From the NCBI GenBank assembly GCA_017470145.1, contig JAFUFB010000002.1:17186-81185 (forward strand): DNA of 64,000 nucleotides, read 5' to 3'. This DNA comes from Clostridia bacterium (GTDB lineage Bacteria; Bacillota; Clostridia; Christensenellales; Aristaeellaceae). The notes under the pieces are model-generated. The model did not search any database and was not told where the DNA came from. It was given only the letters and a program-made list of their open reading frames with translations. Shown piece after piece: positions 37,264-46,467 of this stretch (its first letter is position 1; each line of letters opens with the position of its first letter). The position numbers were made by a program, and so were the translations under genes.

Positions 37264-38507
37264 GCAATCAGGTCCTGATTATCGGCGCCGGCGCCGCCGG
37301 GCTCATGGCGGCCATCCATGCCAGCCGGGCGGGGGCGGAAGTGACCCTGCTGGAGCATAACGAAAAGGCCGGCAAAAAGATATACATTACCGGGAAGGGC
37401 CGCTGCAATGTAACCAACGATTGCACCCTGGATGAATTCCTGCGGGAGGTGCCTCGGAATCCTCGGTTTCTTTACAGCGCGCTGAATTACTTCTCTCCCC
37501 AGGATATGATCGCCTTGTTGGAGGAAAACGGCTGCCCGGTGGAGGTGCAGCGGGGGCGGCGAGCCTATCCCGCCTCCATGAAGGCCAGCGACGTCACCAA
37601 GACGCTGATGGCCATCTGCCAGCGCCATGGGGTGCGGGTTCAGCTGAACCAGGAGGTAGCTTCCATCCGGACGGAACTGTCGGAGGAGGGTGAGCTGCCC
37701 CGGGCTACGGGGGTGATCCTGCGGGACGGAACCTGCCTGCCCGCGGATCGGGTCATTCTGGCCACGGGCGGCCTGAGCTATCCTTCCACCGGCTCCACGG
37801 GGGATGGCTATCGCATGGCCCGGGAGCTGGGGCATACGGTCGTGCCCCAGGTTCCATCCTTGATCGGGCTGGAGAGCCGGGATCCCTGGCCGAAGCAGCT
37901 GCAGGGGCTGAGCCTGAAAAACGTGCGGGTCACTCTGCGCTCGGGGAAAAAGACCCTCTATACGGAATTGGGGGAGATGCTTTTTACCCACTTTGGATTT
38001 TCCGGCCCCTTGATTTTAGAAGCCAGCTGCCACCTGCCGGAGGGGGACAAGCCCTATGCCCTGGAGCTGGATCTGAAGCCCGGCCTGACCCGGGAGCAGC
38101 TGGACGCCCGGCTGCTGCGGGAATTGGAAGCCGGCGCGAAAAAGCAGCTGAAGAATGTGTTGCCCGCCCTGCTGCCCGCCAGCCTGGCGGAAATCTTCTG
38201 TCCGGTTTGCGGCCTGCCGGAGGGGATTCCCTGCAACCAGGTGACCACGGCCCAGCGGGAAAAGCTGTTGAATGGACTCAAACAGCTGCCCCTGAACGTG
38301 CTGGGGCGAAGACCTATCGCTGAGGCGGTGGTGACCCGGGGCGGGGTCAACGTGAAAGAAGTGAACCCCGGCACCATGGAAAGCAAGCGGGTCCAGGGGG
38401 TCTATTTTGCCGGGGAAATATTGGATGTGGACGCCCATACCGGCGGCTATAACCTCCAGATCGCCTTTGCCACGGGCGCCCTGGCTGGGCGCTCTTCCGC
38501 GGAATAA
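37260..38507 (+). CDS. BaiN/HI0933-family NAD(P)/FAD-dependent oxidoreductase
   Basis: 415 residues. N-terminal dinucleotide-binding motif VLIIGAGAAGLMAAIHASRAGAEVTLLEHNEKAGKKI (about 4-40), then ITGKGRCNVTND, ILATGGLSYPSTGSTGDGY and the C-terminal FAD motif GVYFAGEILDVDAHTGGYNLQIAFATG. The start at 37260 overlaps the argH stop (ATGA) and gives the standard family length; the frame extends upstream only as an overlap of argH. The family is flavin-binding and of largely unassigned role (YhiN; BaiN in bile-acid operons); no bile-acid genes are nearby, so I do not assign that function. Confidence 0.93.
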   Translation: MSNQVLIIGAGAAGLMAAIHASRAGAEVTLLEHNEKAGKKIYITGKGRCNVTNDCTLDEFLREVPRNPRFLYSALNYFSPQDMIALLEENGCPVEVQRGRRAYPASMKASDVTKTLMAICQRHGVRVQLNQEVASIRTELSEEGELPRATGVILRDGTCLPADRVILATGGLSYPSTGSTGDGYRMARELGHTVVPQVPSLIGLESRDPWPKQLQGLSLKNVRVTLRSGKKTLYTELGEMLFTHFGFSGPLILEASCHLPEGDKPYALELDLKPGLTREQLDARLLRELEAGAKKQLKNVLPALLPASLAEIFCPVCGLPEGIPCNQVTTAQREKLLNGLKQLPLNVLGRRPIAEAVVTRGGVNVKEVNPGTMESKRVQGVYFAGEILDVDAHTGGYNLQIAFATGALAGRSSAE

Positions 38508-38601
38508 AAGGAATGGGCTCCTGCGGATTTATAGCCATCGGCGTTTTGCCTGAAAGCCATCCAGAAGATATCCCATCACCTGTAAATAGTATATCGCAAG
38601 G

Positions 38602-38642
38602 GCCTCCGACACCACATAATGTGGACTGCGGAGGCTTTTTTT
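38602..38642 (+). terminator. Terminator after the flavoprotein gene
   Basis: GCCTCCG / CGGAGGC outer stem (38602-38635) enclosing CCACAT/ATGTGG, followed by seven T. It separates the argH unit from the next promoter. Confidence 0.85.
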
Positions 38643-38651
38643 CATTTTTAC

Positions 38652-38692
38652 TGGACTTTACTGGACATTTGTTGGACAAAGGGGGATACATT
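38652..38692 (+). promoter_or_regulatory. TGGACA-repeat promoter P1 (triple repeat)
   Basis: TGGACT (38652), TGGACA (38662) and TGGACA (38673), with 10- and 11-bp periods; -10 TACATT at 38687-38692, 19 bp after the second repeat unit. It would drive the MATE-NRPS operon. Within the gap 38508-38860 it is followed by a sortase remnant and hairpin repeat copy B. Confidence 0.75.
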
Positions 38693-38708
38693 AACCGTTT
38701 GTGTAGGC

Positions 38709-38762
38709 AGTGAGACGGAGCGCCGGGTGGTGGCGGCCAGGCGCATCAGGGACGGCAAGTAG
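38709..38762 (+). pseudogene. 3'-terminal remnant of a class B sortase gene
   Basis: Eighteen codons read S-E-T-E-R-R-V-V-A-A-R-R-I-R-D-G-K-stop. They match the end of the intact sortase at 61330 (EESRRVVAARRLREG), including the catalytic-Arg region just after its active Cys. The rest of the gene is missing; the fragment begins 16 bp after the -10 of P1. A hairpin repeat follows the stop. Confidence 0.65.
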
Positions 38763-38771
38763 GAAAAGACA

Positions 38772-38808
38772 GACGAAAACTTCCCCGAGGAGGGGGGAGG
38801 GAGAAAAC
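38772..38808 (+). repeat. Post-gene hairpin repeat, copy B
   Basis: GACGAAAACTTCCCC ... GAGAAAAC frame shared with 22315-22352; the stem is less perfect here. It begins 9 bp after the stop of the sortase remnant, the same distance as copy A from its gene. Confidence 0.5.
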
Positions 38809-38860
38809 CCTGCGTTTGACCTTTACGCGCCATGAATGAACGACTAAGGAAGAGAAGACT

Positions 38861-40228
38861 GTGAAACGGATTCAATTATCAGACCATTTTACCTGCGGGA
38901 AGATACTGCTGTTCGCCCTGCCCAGCATCGGCATGCAGATTGTGGACAACACCTATCAGATCGCGGATGGATACTTTATTTCCAACTACATCGGCGAGGC
39001 GGCCTTCGAGGCGGAGAACCTGATTTTTCCGCCGCTGCTGATCATCATGTATGTGGGGCTCATGTTCGGCACCGGCGCCAGCGCCCTGATTTCCCGGGAG
39101 CTGGGGGAGGGAAGAAAAGCTGAAGCCAATCGGCTGCTGAGCCTGATTGCCGCCGTGCTGGCGGCGGTGGGGGTGGCGCTGTCCGCAGGGTTATACTTCC
39201 TGCTGCCTTCCATCGCCGGATGGGTGGGGGCGTCGGAAGCTCTGGCGCCGGACTGTGTTACCTACGGCCGGGTGCTGGCCTTCTTCATGCCCTTCCAGAT
39301 GCTCTCCATGGCCTTCCATCCGCTGCTGATTACAGCGGAGCGGCCGGGGCTGGGGTTGGCGACCACCCTGGCCAACGCGGCGGCTAATATCCTGCTGGAC
39401 TGGGCCTTCGTGGCCGGGTTTGGCTGGGGAATGCGTGGCGCGGCCATCGCCACCGGCCTCGCCTGGCTGGTCAGCGCGGTGATTCCCTTCGTGTATTTCG
39501 CAAGCCCGAAGCATGCCCTGCATTTTGCCCGCCCGAGGATGGATTTTGGCGCCCTGGGAAAGACCCTGTACAATGGCGCCTCCGAGATGGTGGATGCGGT
39601 GGCCTATGCCCTGGTGGCCCTGATCTTCAATCTGCAGATGCTGCGGTATCTGGGGGAAGCCGGTGTAGGAGCCTACGCGGTCAGCGAATATGTGGGCGGC
39701 CTGTTCTCAGCGGTGTTCTATGGCGTCAGCATGAGCATCGTGCCGGTGGTGGGCTATCATCTGGGCAAGAAGAATCTCCAGGAGCTGCACAGCCTGCGGC
39801 GGAACGGCTTCCTGCTGATGGGCGCCTTTGGCCTGGGGATGACCGGGCTGTGCCTGGCGCTGGCGGGATCCATCTCCCGAATCTTTGTGGGATACAATGA
39901 GGAGCTGACGGCTCTGGCCATCCGGGCGCTGCGGCTGGTTTCCTTCTCCTTCCTGCTGGGCGGGATTACTACCTACGCCTCCTCCTATTTCACCGGGCTG
40001 AATCAGGGATCGGCTTCCCTGATCATCGCCGTGGTGAAGGGCTTCGCGGGGCCTTTGGCGGCGGTGTGGCTGCTGCCCAGGCTGCTGGGGGCGGACGGCC
40101 TCTGGCTGGCCACGCCCCTGGCGGAGGTCCTGGCCTTGGGCGCGGTGGGCCTGTGCTTTCTGTGGTGGCGGAAGAGAGAAGACGAGAAAGTGCGGGAGGG
40201 CATCCCGGCGGAAGGAGAAGGACAATGA
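38861..40228 (+). CDS. MATE-family efflux transporter of the NRPS operon
   Basis: 455 residues with 12 predicted TM helices; N-terminus HFTCGKILLFALPSIGMQIVDNTYQIADGYFISNYIG is typical MATE. A GTG start at 38861 with AAGGAAGAG upstream. Its stop overlaps the NRPS start by 4 bp (ATGA), so the two are translated together; the simplest reading is that it exports the NRPS product. Expressed from the TGGACA-type promoter P1. A later ATG is possible as the start, but the GTG gives the complete first helix. Confidence 0.92.
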   Translation: MKRIQLSDHFTCGKILLFALPSIGMQIVDNTYQIADGYFISNYIGEAAFEAENLIFPPLLIIMYVGLMFGTGASALISRELGEGRKAEANRLLSLIAAVLAAVGVALSAGLYFLLPSIAGWVGASEALAPDCVTYGRVLAFFMPFQMLSMAFHPLLITAERPGLGLATTLANAAANILLDWAFVAGFGWGMRGAAIATGLAWLVSAVIPFVYFASPKHALHFARPRMDFGALGKTLYNGASEMVDAVAYALVALIFNLQMLRYLGEAGVGAYAVSEYVGGLFSAVFYGVSMSIVPVVGYHLGKKNLQELHSLRRNGFLLMGAFGLGMTGLCLALAGSISRIFVGYNEELTALAIRALRLVSFSFLLGGITTYASSYFTGLNQGSASLIIAVVKGFAGPLAAVWLLPRLLGADGLWLATPLAEVLALGAVGLCFLWWRKREDEKVREGIPAEGEGQ

Positions 40229-43200
40229 ATCGGACGATAATTCAAAAATTCCTGGACCAGGCAGAACAATCTCCGGACCGGGTGGCGTCGCTGGATATTC
40301 AGGGAGCCATGACCTATGGCCGGCTGAATCAGCTGTCCGCCCATTTGGCGGAACAGACGCTGGAACGCCTGGGAGGCCGGGAGCATCGGGGCCGGGTAGC
40401 CCTGCTGCTGCCCCGGACCAAGGCCTTCCTCCTGGCTCAGATCGCTGTGCTGCGGGCGGGCTGCGCCTTGGTGCCCATCGACGCGGAATATCCGGCGGAG
40501 CGGGTGCAAAGCATCCTGGAGGATGCGGACTGCGGGTTGTGCATAACCACGGAGGCCCTGGCGGGCAAGGCGGAGGGCTTCCCCACGCTGAAGATAGACG
40601 GCATCGAAGCCTTGGAGGAGAAGGAGATCACGTGGGAGGAAACCCTGGATCTTTCCGATCTGTCCGCGGAGGGGTGCCTGCTGTTCACCTCCGGCTCCAC
40701 CGGGAAGCCCAAGGGCGTGGTCCATCGGGTGGAGATGTTCAATTATCCCGAGGTGCTGGAGGGGCGGATTCCCCTGTCCCCTCAGACCCGGACCCTGTGC
40801 ATCGCGGGCTTCGGATTCGTGGCCAGCCTGTTGGATCTGGTGACACCCCTGGGCTGCGGGGGCAGCGTGTATATTGCGGGTGAGACGGAACGTAGGAATC
40901 TGGAAATGATCTATGAACTGCTGGGCAAGCGAGGGATCACCGGCATGTTCATGCCCCCTTCCATGTACAGCGTGCTGCGCCGGCTCCATGGCCGGCTGCC
41001 CCTGGAGTATGTGCTGTTGGCAGGGGAGAAGGTAAACCCCGAGGACACGGGGGAGGAAAACGTCTGGGAGCTGTATGGCTCCACGGAGGTTCCCGCCGTG
41101 CTGATGCATATCGCTGGCCAGGGCGGACCCGGGGCGCTGGGGAAGCCCTGTGCAGAGGTACAGGTCTGCCTGATGGATGAGGATGGAAACGCGATTCAGG
41201 TGCCGGGGCAGATTGGGGAGCTGTGGGTTTCCAGCCCCTATATGGCCCAGGGCTATAGCTGCCTGCCGGAGGAGACTGCACGGAAATTCGTGGACGCGGC
41301 CAGGGACGGCGAGGGTCGGATGGTGCGCACCGGGGATTATATGGCCTATGACGAGGAAGGCAACCTGATCTTCCACGGCCGGCAGGACCGGATGGTGAAG
41401 ATCAACGGATACCGAGTAGAGCTGGGAGAGATTGAGCAGGTCCTGCGGGAAAGCCAGGAAATCCAGGAGGCGGCGGTGGTTTCCGTCCGGGTCAACGGCG
41501 GGGAGAAGATCTGCTGCTACTACACCGGGGAGGAGGCTTCCCCCACGGCCCTGAAGGAAAAGCTGGGCCGGCGGTTGCCGGAATATATGATTCCGGAATT
41601 CTTCCTTCATCTGGAGGAACTCCCCCGGAACGATCGGAACAAGGTGGATTATCCCGCACTGCAGGCCCGGGAGATTGAGACGGAGGCCGGAACCTATGAG
41701 CCGCCGGCGAATGAGGCGGAGCAAAGGATCTGCCAGGCCTTCGGGAGCGCTCTGGGAATTGAGCGGGTCAGCGCCCTGGCGGATTTCTTCGAGCTGGGAG
41801 GCACCAGCCTCAGCGCCGCGATTCTGATCAGCGATCTGGAAGGGGAAGGCTGCAGCCTTTCCTTCCAGGATGTGTCCGCCCACCCGACGCCCCGGGAGCT
41901 GGCGGCTTTCCTGGCGGAAATCCAGGAAAATACCCTGCCGGCCATGGATCGGGAGGATTATCCCTTGACCCGGACCCAGATGGGTATCTATCTGGAGAGC
42001 CTGACGGGGGGCAGCGCCCAGACCTATTCCAGCCCCTATCTGGCCCGGGCGGGGGAGGGCATCACCGCGGAACAGCTGATTCAGGCGGCCCGGGCCGTAA
42101 TTCAGGCCCACCCTGCCATGAAATATATGATCAGGGTGAACGAAGCAGGCATGCCCCGGATGGCGCTGACGCCGGAGGCGCCGGTGGAGATTCCGGTCAT
42201 CGACGGCACGGAGGAAGGCCGGCTGGACTTCATGCGGGACTTTTATCCAGTGGTGCCGATGATGGAGGAGCTGCTGTTCCATCTGGCGGTATATCGGACG
42301 CCGGAGCGGTGCTATCTGGCCATGAAGATTCATCTGATCTTCTTCGACGGCACCTCCATCAGCCAGTTCATCGGGGAGATGAACCGGGCCCTGGCGGGGC
42401 AGCCCCTGCTGGGAGAGGCCTGCACTATTCAGCAGGCGGCCCTGCTGGAGGAGCGGCAGATGGCGGATGGTACCCACGAAAAGGCGAAGGAATATCATCT
42501 GCAGCTCTTCCGGGACGCGGAGGATGTGCCTGCCCTTTCCGGAGATCTGAATGGGCCTCTGACCCCTGGCGTGAGCCAAAACCTGCGCTATGAGCCCGGC
42601 ACCTTGACCGCGGAGCGGGTGAAGCTTTTCTGCGAACAGCAGCATATCTCCGAAAGCAGCTTCTTCCAGGGAGCCATGGCCTTGATGCTGGGGAAATACC
42701 TGAACAGTTCTCATGTGTCCTTTTCCACCGTGTATAACGGCCGCCCCCTGGCGGAGATGAAGCATACCATTGGCACGCTGATCAAGCGCATCCCCGTCTA
42801 TGGAAATTTGAGCAAGGATCAGCCGGTGGGGGATTTCCTGCGGGGCGTCAGTAAGCAGATCTTTACCACCATGGCCCATGATATCTACTCCTTCGACGAG
42901 GTGCTGAAAACCTGCCCCGTCAATGAGGATGTGGAGTTCATCTATCAGGGGGATTTATTTACAGATAATATGGGCGGAGGCGAAGCGCCCGCAAATATTC
43001 CTCTCCTCCAGGGCGACAAATGGTTCATGGAGCATTATCATACCGGCATGGTGACCGGATGCATGTCCATCCAGTTCTTCTGCACCGGCGGCCTGTACAA
43101 CATGACCATCGAATATCGTAATGAGAAATTCTCCGAAAAATGGGTGCGGCGCTTCGCCCAGGATCTGTTCACCACGGCGGAGCAGCTGATGACGGTCAAA

Positions 43201-46200
43201 TCCATTGGGCAGGTATCTCTGCTGACGGCGGAGGATCGGACTCAGCTGGCAAGCTTTAACGATACCTCCATGCCCATGGACTTCATCCCAGTGCAGGAGC
43301 AGATTCACCGCCAGGCCCTGGCCCAGCCGGACAAGAAGGCGGTTCAGGCCGCGGGAAGGGCCTTGACCTTCCGGGAGCTGGATGGGCTGAGCAGCTATGT
43401 GGCGGCCCGGCTGGCGAAGGCCGGCGTGGGGAGAGACCAGCTGGTGGGCGTGCTGCTGGACCGGAGCGGCTGGGCTTATGTGGCGGAAATCGGAATTCTG
43501 AAGGCAGGAGCGGCTTTCCTGCCCTTCATCCCGGAATACCCGGACGATCGGATCGATTTCTGCCTGGAGGACGGCGGCTGTCCGCTGCTGTTGACAGAAG
43601 AGAAACAAATTGAAGGCCGCAGCCTGGGCGGGAAGGGATATCAGATCCTGACCCTGGAGGAAATCTTCGAAACTGAAGCGCTGGAAAAGGTAGATCCCGG
43701 GGCCCATGCCGCTGAGGCGCTGAAAACGCGTACCGCCCCGGAGGACCTGGCCTACTGCATCTATACCTCCGGCTCCACCGGCCGGCCCAAGGGCGTCATG
43801 ATCGAGCACCGGAATCTGATGAATTATGTCCATCGTAACGAGAAATCCATCGAGATCATGCATTATGCCGCGCCGGGGCGGATCAACCTGGCCCTGGCCT
43901 CCTTCTCCTTCGATGTGTCGGTGGTGGAGGAATTTGTGCCCCTGTGCAACGGTAACACCGTGGTCATCGCTACGGAAGAGGAGATTCATGACCCGGCGGC
44001 CCTGGCCCGGTTGATCCAGGAGACCGGGGCCAACGGGATCACCTGCACGCCCACGTACCTCTTGAGCTTGCTGGAGATTCCGGAAAGCCGGGAGGCCATC
44101 CGCCAGCTGACCTTCTTCGACATCGGCGCGGAGGCCTTCCCCCGGCAGCTGTACGACCGGCTGCGGGAGCTGCGGCAGGACAGCGTGATCCTGAACGTGT
44201 ATGGACCCACGGAGTGCACCATGGGCTGCGCCGCGGCGCTGATGACCGGCGAGGAGCAGGTCACTGTGGGGCCGCCCATCGCCAATACCACCTTCTATGT
44301 GGCGGATTCCTTCGGTAAGGAGCTGCCGGTGGGGCTGAAGGGCGAATTGATCATCTGCGGCGATCAGGTGGGCCGGGGATATGTGAACCTGCCGGAAAAA
44401 AGCGCCGCCGCCTTCTTCACCCATGAGGGGCAGCGGGCTTACCACAGCGGCGACCTGGCGGCCTGGACGGAAGAAGGGGAGATTCGGATCTTTGGCCGAA
44501 TCGACAATCAGATCAAGCTGCGGGGCTTCCGAATCGAGCTGGACGAAATCGAGAAGGTCATGACGGAATTCCCCGGCGTGTCCAGCAGCGCAGCGGCGGT
44601 GCGGAAAGCCGGGGGCAGCGAATATCTGGCGGGATACTTCACGGGGAAGGAGCCCATCTCCACCGGGGAGATGAAGGCCTTCCTGCAGGAGAAGCTGCCG
44701 GAATACATGGTGCCGAACGTGCTGACCCAATTGGCGGAAATGCCCATGACCACCAATGGCAAGGTGAACCGGAAAGCCCTGCCGGAGCCGGATCTGCGGG
44801 AGCTGAAGGCTGAATATGTTCCGCCGGAAACCGAGACGGAGCAGCGGCTTTGCGCCGCCTTTGCCCGGACGCTGAAGGCGGAGGAGGACCAGGTGGGCCT
44901 GCTGGACGATTTCTTCGACCTGGGGGGCGACTCCCTGCGGGCCATGGTGGTGCTGGCGGAGGCCCAGATCGAAGGGCTGACCGCCGCGGATGTGTTCCAG
45001 CTGCGGACGCCGGGGGCCATCGCCAGGGAATTGGAGAAGCGGAGCCAAAAGGAAAGCTTGCCGGAGCGGGAAGCGAAGGCAAGGCTCGTGCCGCACGGCC
45101 TGTCCCCGCTGCAGCTGCAGATGATCGACAACCAGCTGTTCCGCCCCGGATCCACCATGTGGAGCAACATGCATTTCTTGGTCCGGTTCGGGGAGGAGGT
45201 GGAAGCGGATCGGCTTTGCGCGGCGGTGAACGCCGCCCTGCGGAACCATCCGGCCCTGTCCGTGGCTTTCTTCTTTGACGAGGAGAATGAGCTGCGCCAG
45301 GAATATCGGCCGGGGCTGCTGAAGGAGGTTCAGGTGCGGGATATCCTGCCGGAGACGGAGGACGCCTTGGGGGACATCCTGCTTTTGCCCTTCCATCGGA
45401 TTCTGAACGCTGGCCTGTGCAAGGTCAATGTGTTCCGGGGCCGGAAGGGGTGCTATCTCTTCATGGACGTACATCATCTGCTGATGGACGGGGGCTCCCT
45501 GGGGGTGGTGCTGGCGGATATCGTGAATGCCTATTTCGGCCGGGAGCTGAAGCCGGATTATTACTTCGCCATGCTGGCGGAGGCGGAAGCTCGGGCCGCG
45601 GAGGGCAGCACGGAGAAGGATCACGCCTGGTTCCGGCAGCACTATGGGGAGGAGGACTGGCGCAACATCGTGCCGCCGGACCACCAAAGCGATAACATCA
45701 ATCAGGCTGGGCGGGTGAAGCGGCTGTCCTTCACGGCGGAGCAGGTGGCGGAGGCGGAGAAATACTGGGGCGTTTCCCACTCCGTCATGGCCATCAGCGC
45801 GGGGCTCCTGGCCTTGTCCCGCTTTACCGGGGACCAGCATGTGATGATCAACTGGATTTTCAACAACCGGCTGGCGCCGGAGACGGAAAACGCGGTGGGC
45901 ATGCTGATTCGCAACCTGCCCGCCGCTGCCCGGATGGAGGACTTTTCCTCCCTGCGGGAACTGCTGCTCTCTGTGAAGGAGCAGGTGGCGGAGGGCATCG
46001 CTCACGCCAGCTGGGACTTCATGTCCGAAAGCCGGCAGGCGTATCTGAACGATTGCATGGAGGTGAATCTGCAGCTGGGAATCAATGGGGACGAGCTGGA
46101 CGCCCTGCCCCATGAGCAGATCGAGTTGACGGATGATTTCAGCGCCGCCGGGGCCCGGCTGGAGATGGAGCTGCTGGAGAATGAATTTGGCGACGGGGGC

Positions 46201-46317
46201 TTCGACTCGGAAATGGAGTATGCGGAGGGGCTGTTTGATCAGGAAAAGATGAAGGCCTTCCACGACCTGTATGTGGAGAGCCTGGAGGCCATCGTCCGGC
46301 GGGAGGAATTGATCTGA
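40225..46317 (+). CDS. Two-module nonribosomal peptide synthetase (A-T-C-A-T-C)
   Basis: 2030 residues. A1 (about 1-480): LLFTSGSTGKPKGVVHR near 152, YGSTE near 283, RTGDY near 367, GRQDRMVKINGYRVELGEIE near 387. T1: FFELGGTSLSA, Ser528. C1 (about 575-1010): motif is HLIFFDG at 703-709, so the second, catalytic His of HHxxxDG is Leu. A2 (about 1020-1510): YTSGSTGRPKGV, FSFDVS at 1227-1232, YGPTE near 1326, NGKVNRKAL. T2: FFDLGGDSLRA, Ser near 1569. C2 (about 1600-2030): intact HHLLMDG at 1750-1756. In A1 the FDxS motif is FGFVAS (196-201): the Asp that binds the alpha-amine is Val199, so A1 may load an acid lacking an alpha-amino group. There is no thioesterase or reductase domain; release may use C2. 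Start at 40225 has GAAGGAGAAGG upstream. Confidence 0.93.
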   Translation: MNRTIIQKFLDQAEQSPDRVASLDIQGAMTYGRLNQLSAHLAEQTLERLGGREHRGRVALLLPRTKAFLLAQIAVLRAGCALVPIDAEYPAERVQSILEDADCGLCITTEALAGKAEGFPTLKIDGIEALEEKEITWEETLDLSDLSAEGCLLFTSGSTGKPKGVVHRVEMFNYPEVLEGRIPLSPQTRTLCIAGFGFVASLLDLVTPLGCGGSVYIAGETERRNLEMIYELLGKRGITGMFMPPSMYSVLRRLHGRLPLEYVLLAGEKVNPEDTGEENVWELYGSTEVPAVLMHIAGQGGPGALGKPCAEVQVCLMDEDGNAIQVPGQIGELWVSSPYMAQGYSCLPEETARKFVDAARDGEGRMVRTGDYMAYDEEGNLIFHGRQDRMVKINGYRVELGEIEQVLRESQEIQEAAVVSVRVNGGEKICCYYTGEEASPTALKEKLGRRLPEYMIPEFFLHLEELPRNDRNKVDYPALQAREIETEAGTYEPPANEAEQRICQAFGSALGIERVSALADFFELGGTSLSAAILISDLEGEGCSLSFQDVSAHPTPRELAAFLAEIQENTLPAMDREDYPLTRTQMGIYLESLTGGSAQTYSSPYLARAGEGITAEQLIQAARAVIQAHPAMKYMIRVNEAGMPRMALTPEAPVEIPVIDGTEEGRLDFMRDFYPVVPMMEELLFHLAVYRTPERCYLAMKIHLIFFDGTSISQFIGEMNRALAGQPLLGEACTIQQAALLEERQMADGTHEKAKEYHLQLFRDAEDVPALSGDLNGPLTPGVSQNLRYEPGTLTAERVKLFCEQQHISESSFFQGAMALMLGKYLNSSHVSFSTVYNGRPLAEMKHTIGTLIKRIPVYGNLSKDQPVGDFLRGVSKQIFTTMAHDIYSFDEVLKTCPVNEDVEFIYQGDLFTDNMGGGEAPANIPLLQGDKWFMEHYHTGMVTGCMSIQFFCTGGLYNMTIEYRNEKFSEKWVRRFAQDLFTTAEQLMTVKSIGQVSLLTAEDRTQLASFNDTSMPMDFIPVQEQIHRQALAQPDKKAVQAAGRALTFRELDGLSSYVAARLAKAGVGRDQLVGVLLDRSGWAYVAEIGILKAGAAFLPFIPEYPDDRIDFCLEDGGCPLLLTEEKQIEGRSLGGKGYQILTLEEIFETEALEKVDPGAHAAEALKTRTAPEDLAYCIYTSGSTGRPKGVMIEHRNLMNYVHRNEKSIEIMHYAAPGRINLALASFSFDVSVVEEFVPLCNGNTVVIATEEEIHDPAALARLIQETGANGITCTPTYLLSLLEIPESREAIRQLTFFDIGAEAFPRQLYDRLRELRQDSVILNVYGPTECTMGCAAALMTGEEQVTVGPPIANTTFYVADSFGKELPVGLKGELIICGDQVGRGYVNLPEKSAAAFFTHEGQRAYHSGDLAAWTEEGEIRIFGRIDNQIKLRGFRIELDEIEKVMTEFPGVSSSAAAVRKAGGSEYLAGYFTGKEPISTGEMKAFLQEKLPEYMVPNVLTQLAEMPMTTNGKVNRKALPEPDLRELKAEYVPPETETEQRLCAAFARTLKAEEDQVGLLDDFFDLGGDSLRAMVVLAEAQIEGLTAADVFQLRTPGAIARELEKRSQKESLPEREAKARLVPHGLSPLQLQMIDNQLFRPGSTMWSNMHFLVRFGEEVEADRLCAAVNAALRNHPALSVAFFFDEENELRQEYRPGLLKEVQVRDILPETEDALGDILLLPFHRILNAGLCKVNVFRGRKGCYLFMDVHHLLMDGGSLGVVLADIVNAYFGRELKPDYYFAMLAEAEARAAEGSTEKDHAWFRQHYGEEDWRNIVPPDHQSDNINQAGRVKRLSFTAEQVAEAEKYWGVSHSVMAISAGLLALSRFTGDQHVMINWIFNNRLAPETENAVGMLIRNLPAAARMEDFSSLRELLLSVKEQVAEGIAHASWDFMSESRQAYLNDCMEVNLQLGINGDELDALPHEQIELTDDFSAAGARLEMELLENEFGDGGFDSEMEYAEGLFDQEKMKAFHDLYVESLEAIVRREELI

Positions 46318-46384
46318 GAGGAGAGAATTCTCCTGAATATGAAGAAAATATTTTCAAAAATTTACGAAAACATGACATTTTTAC

Positions 46385-46415
46385 TGGACATTTATTGGAC
46401 ATCGGGTGCTATAGT
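46385..46415 (+). promoter_or_regulatory. TGGACA-repeat promoter P2
   Basis: TGGACA at 46385-46390 and 46396-46401; TATAGT at 46410-46415, 19 bp after the first unit. The leader to 46468 contains a small hairpin GCGGAAA/TTTCCGC (46429-46446). It drives the SH3 protein gene. Confidence 0.8.
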
Positions 46416-46467
46416 GGCTCCTGTACCCGCGGAAAATTGTTTCCGCAAAGAACGAGGAGGTTATTTC

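Noticed and set aside
37260-38507. Bile-acid function for the BaiN-like flavoprotein
   Set aside because: The family is broad and no other bai genes are near.
38652-38678. TGGACA repeats as a CRISPR array or simple tandem repeat
   Set aside because: Units are 6-7 bp, two or three per site, always placed upstream of genes at fixed distance from a -10; no spacers or cas genes.
42955-46263. 1102-codon open frame opposite the NRPS (and a similar one at 40003-42879)
   Set aside because: Antisense shadow produced by biased third codon positions; the plus strand has full NRPS motifs.
46429-46446. Leader hairpin before the SH3 gene as a riboswitch
   Set aside because: Only a 7-bp stem with a 4-nt loop; no known aptamer features.
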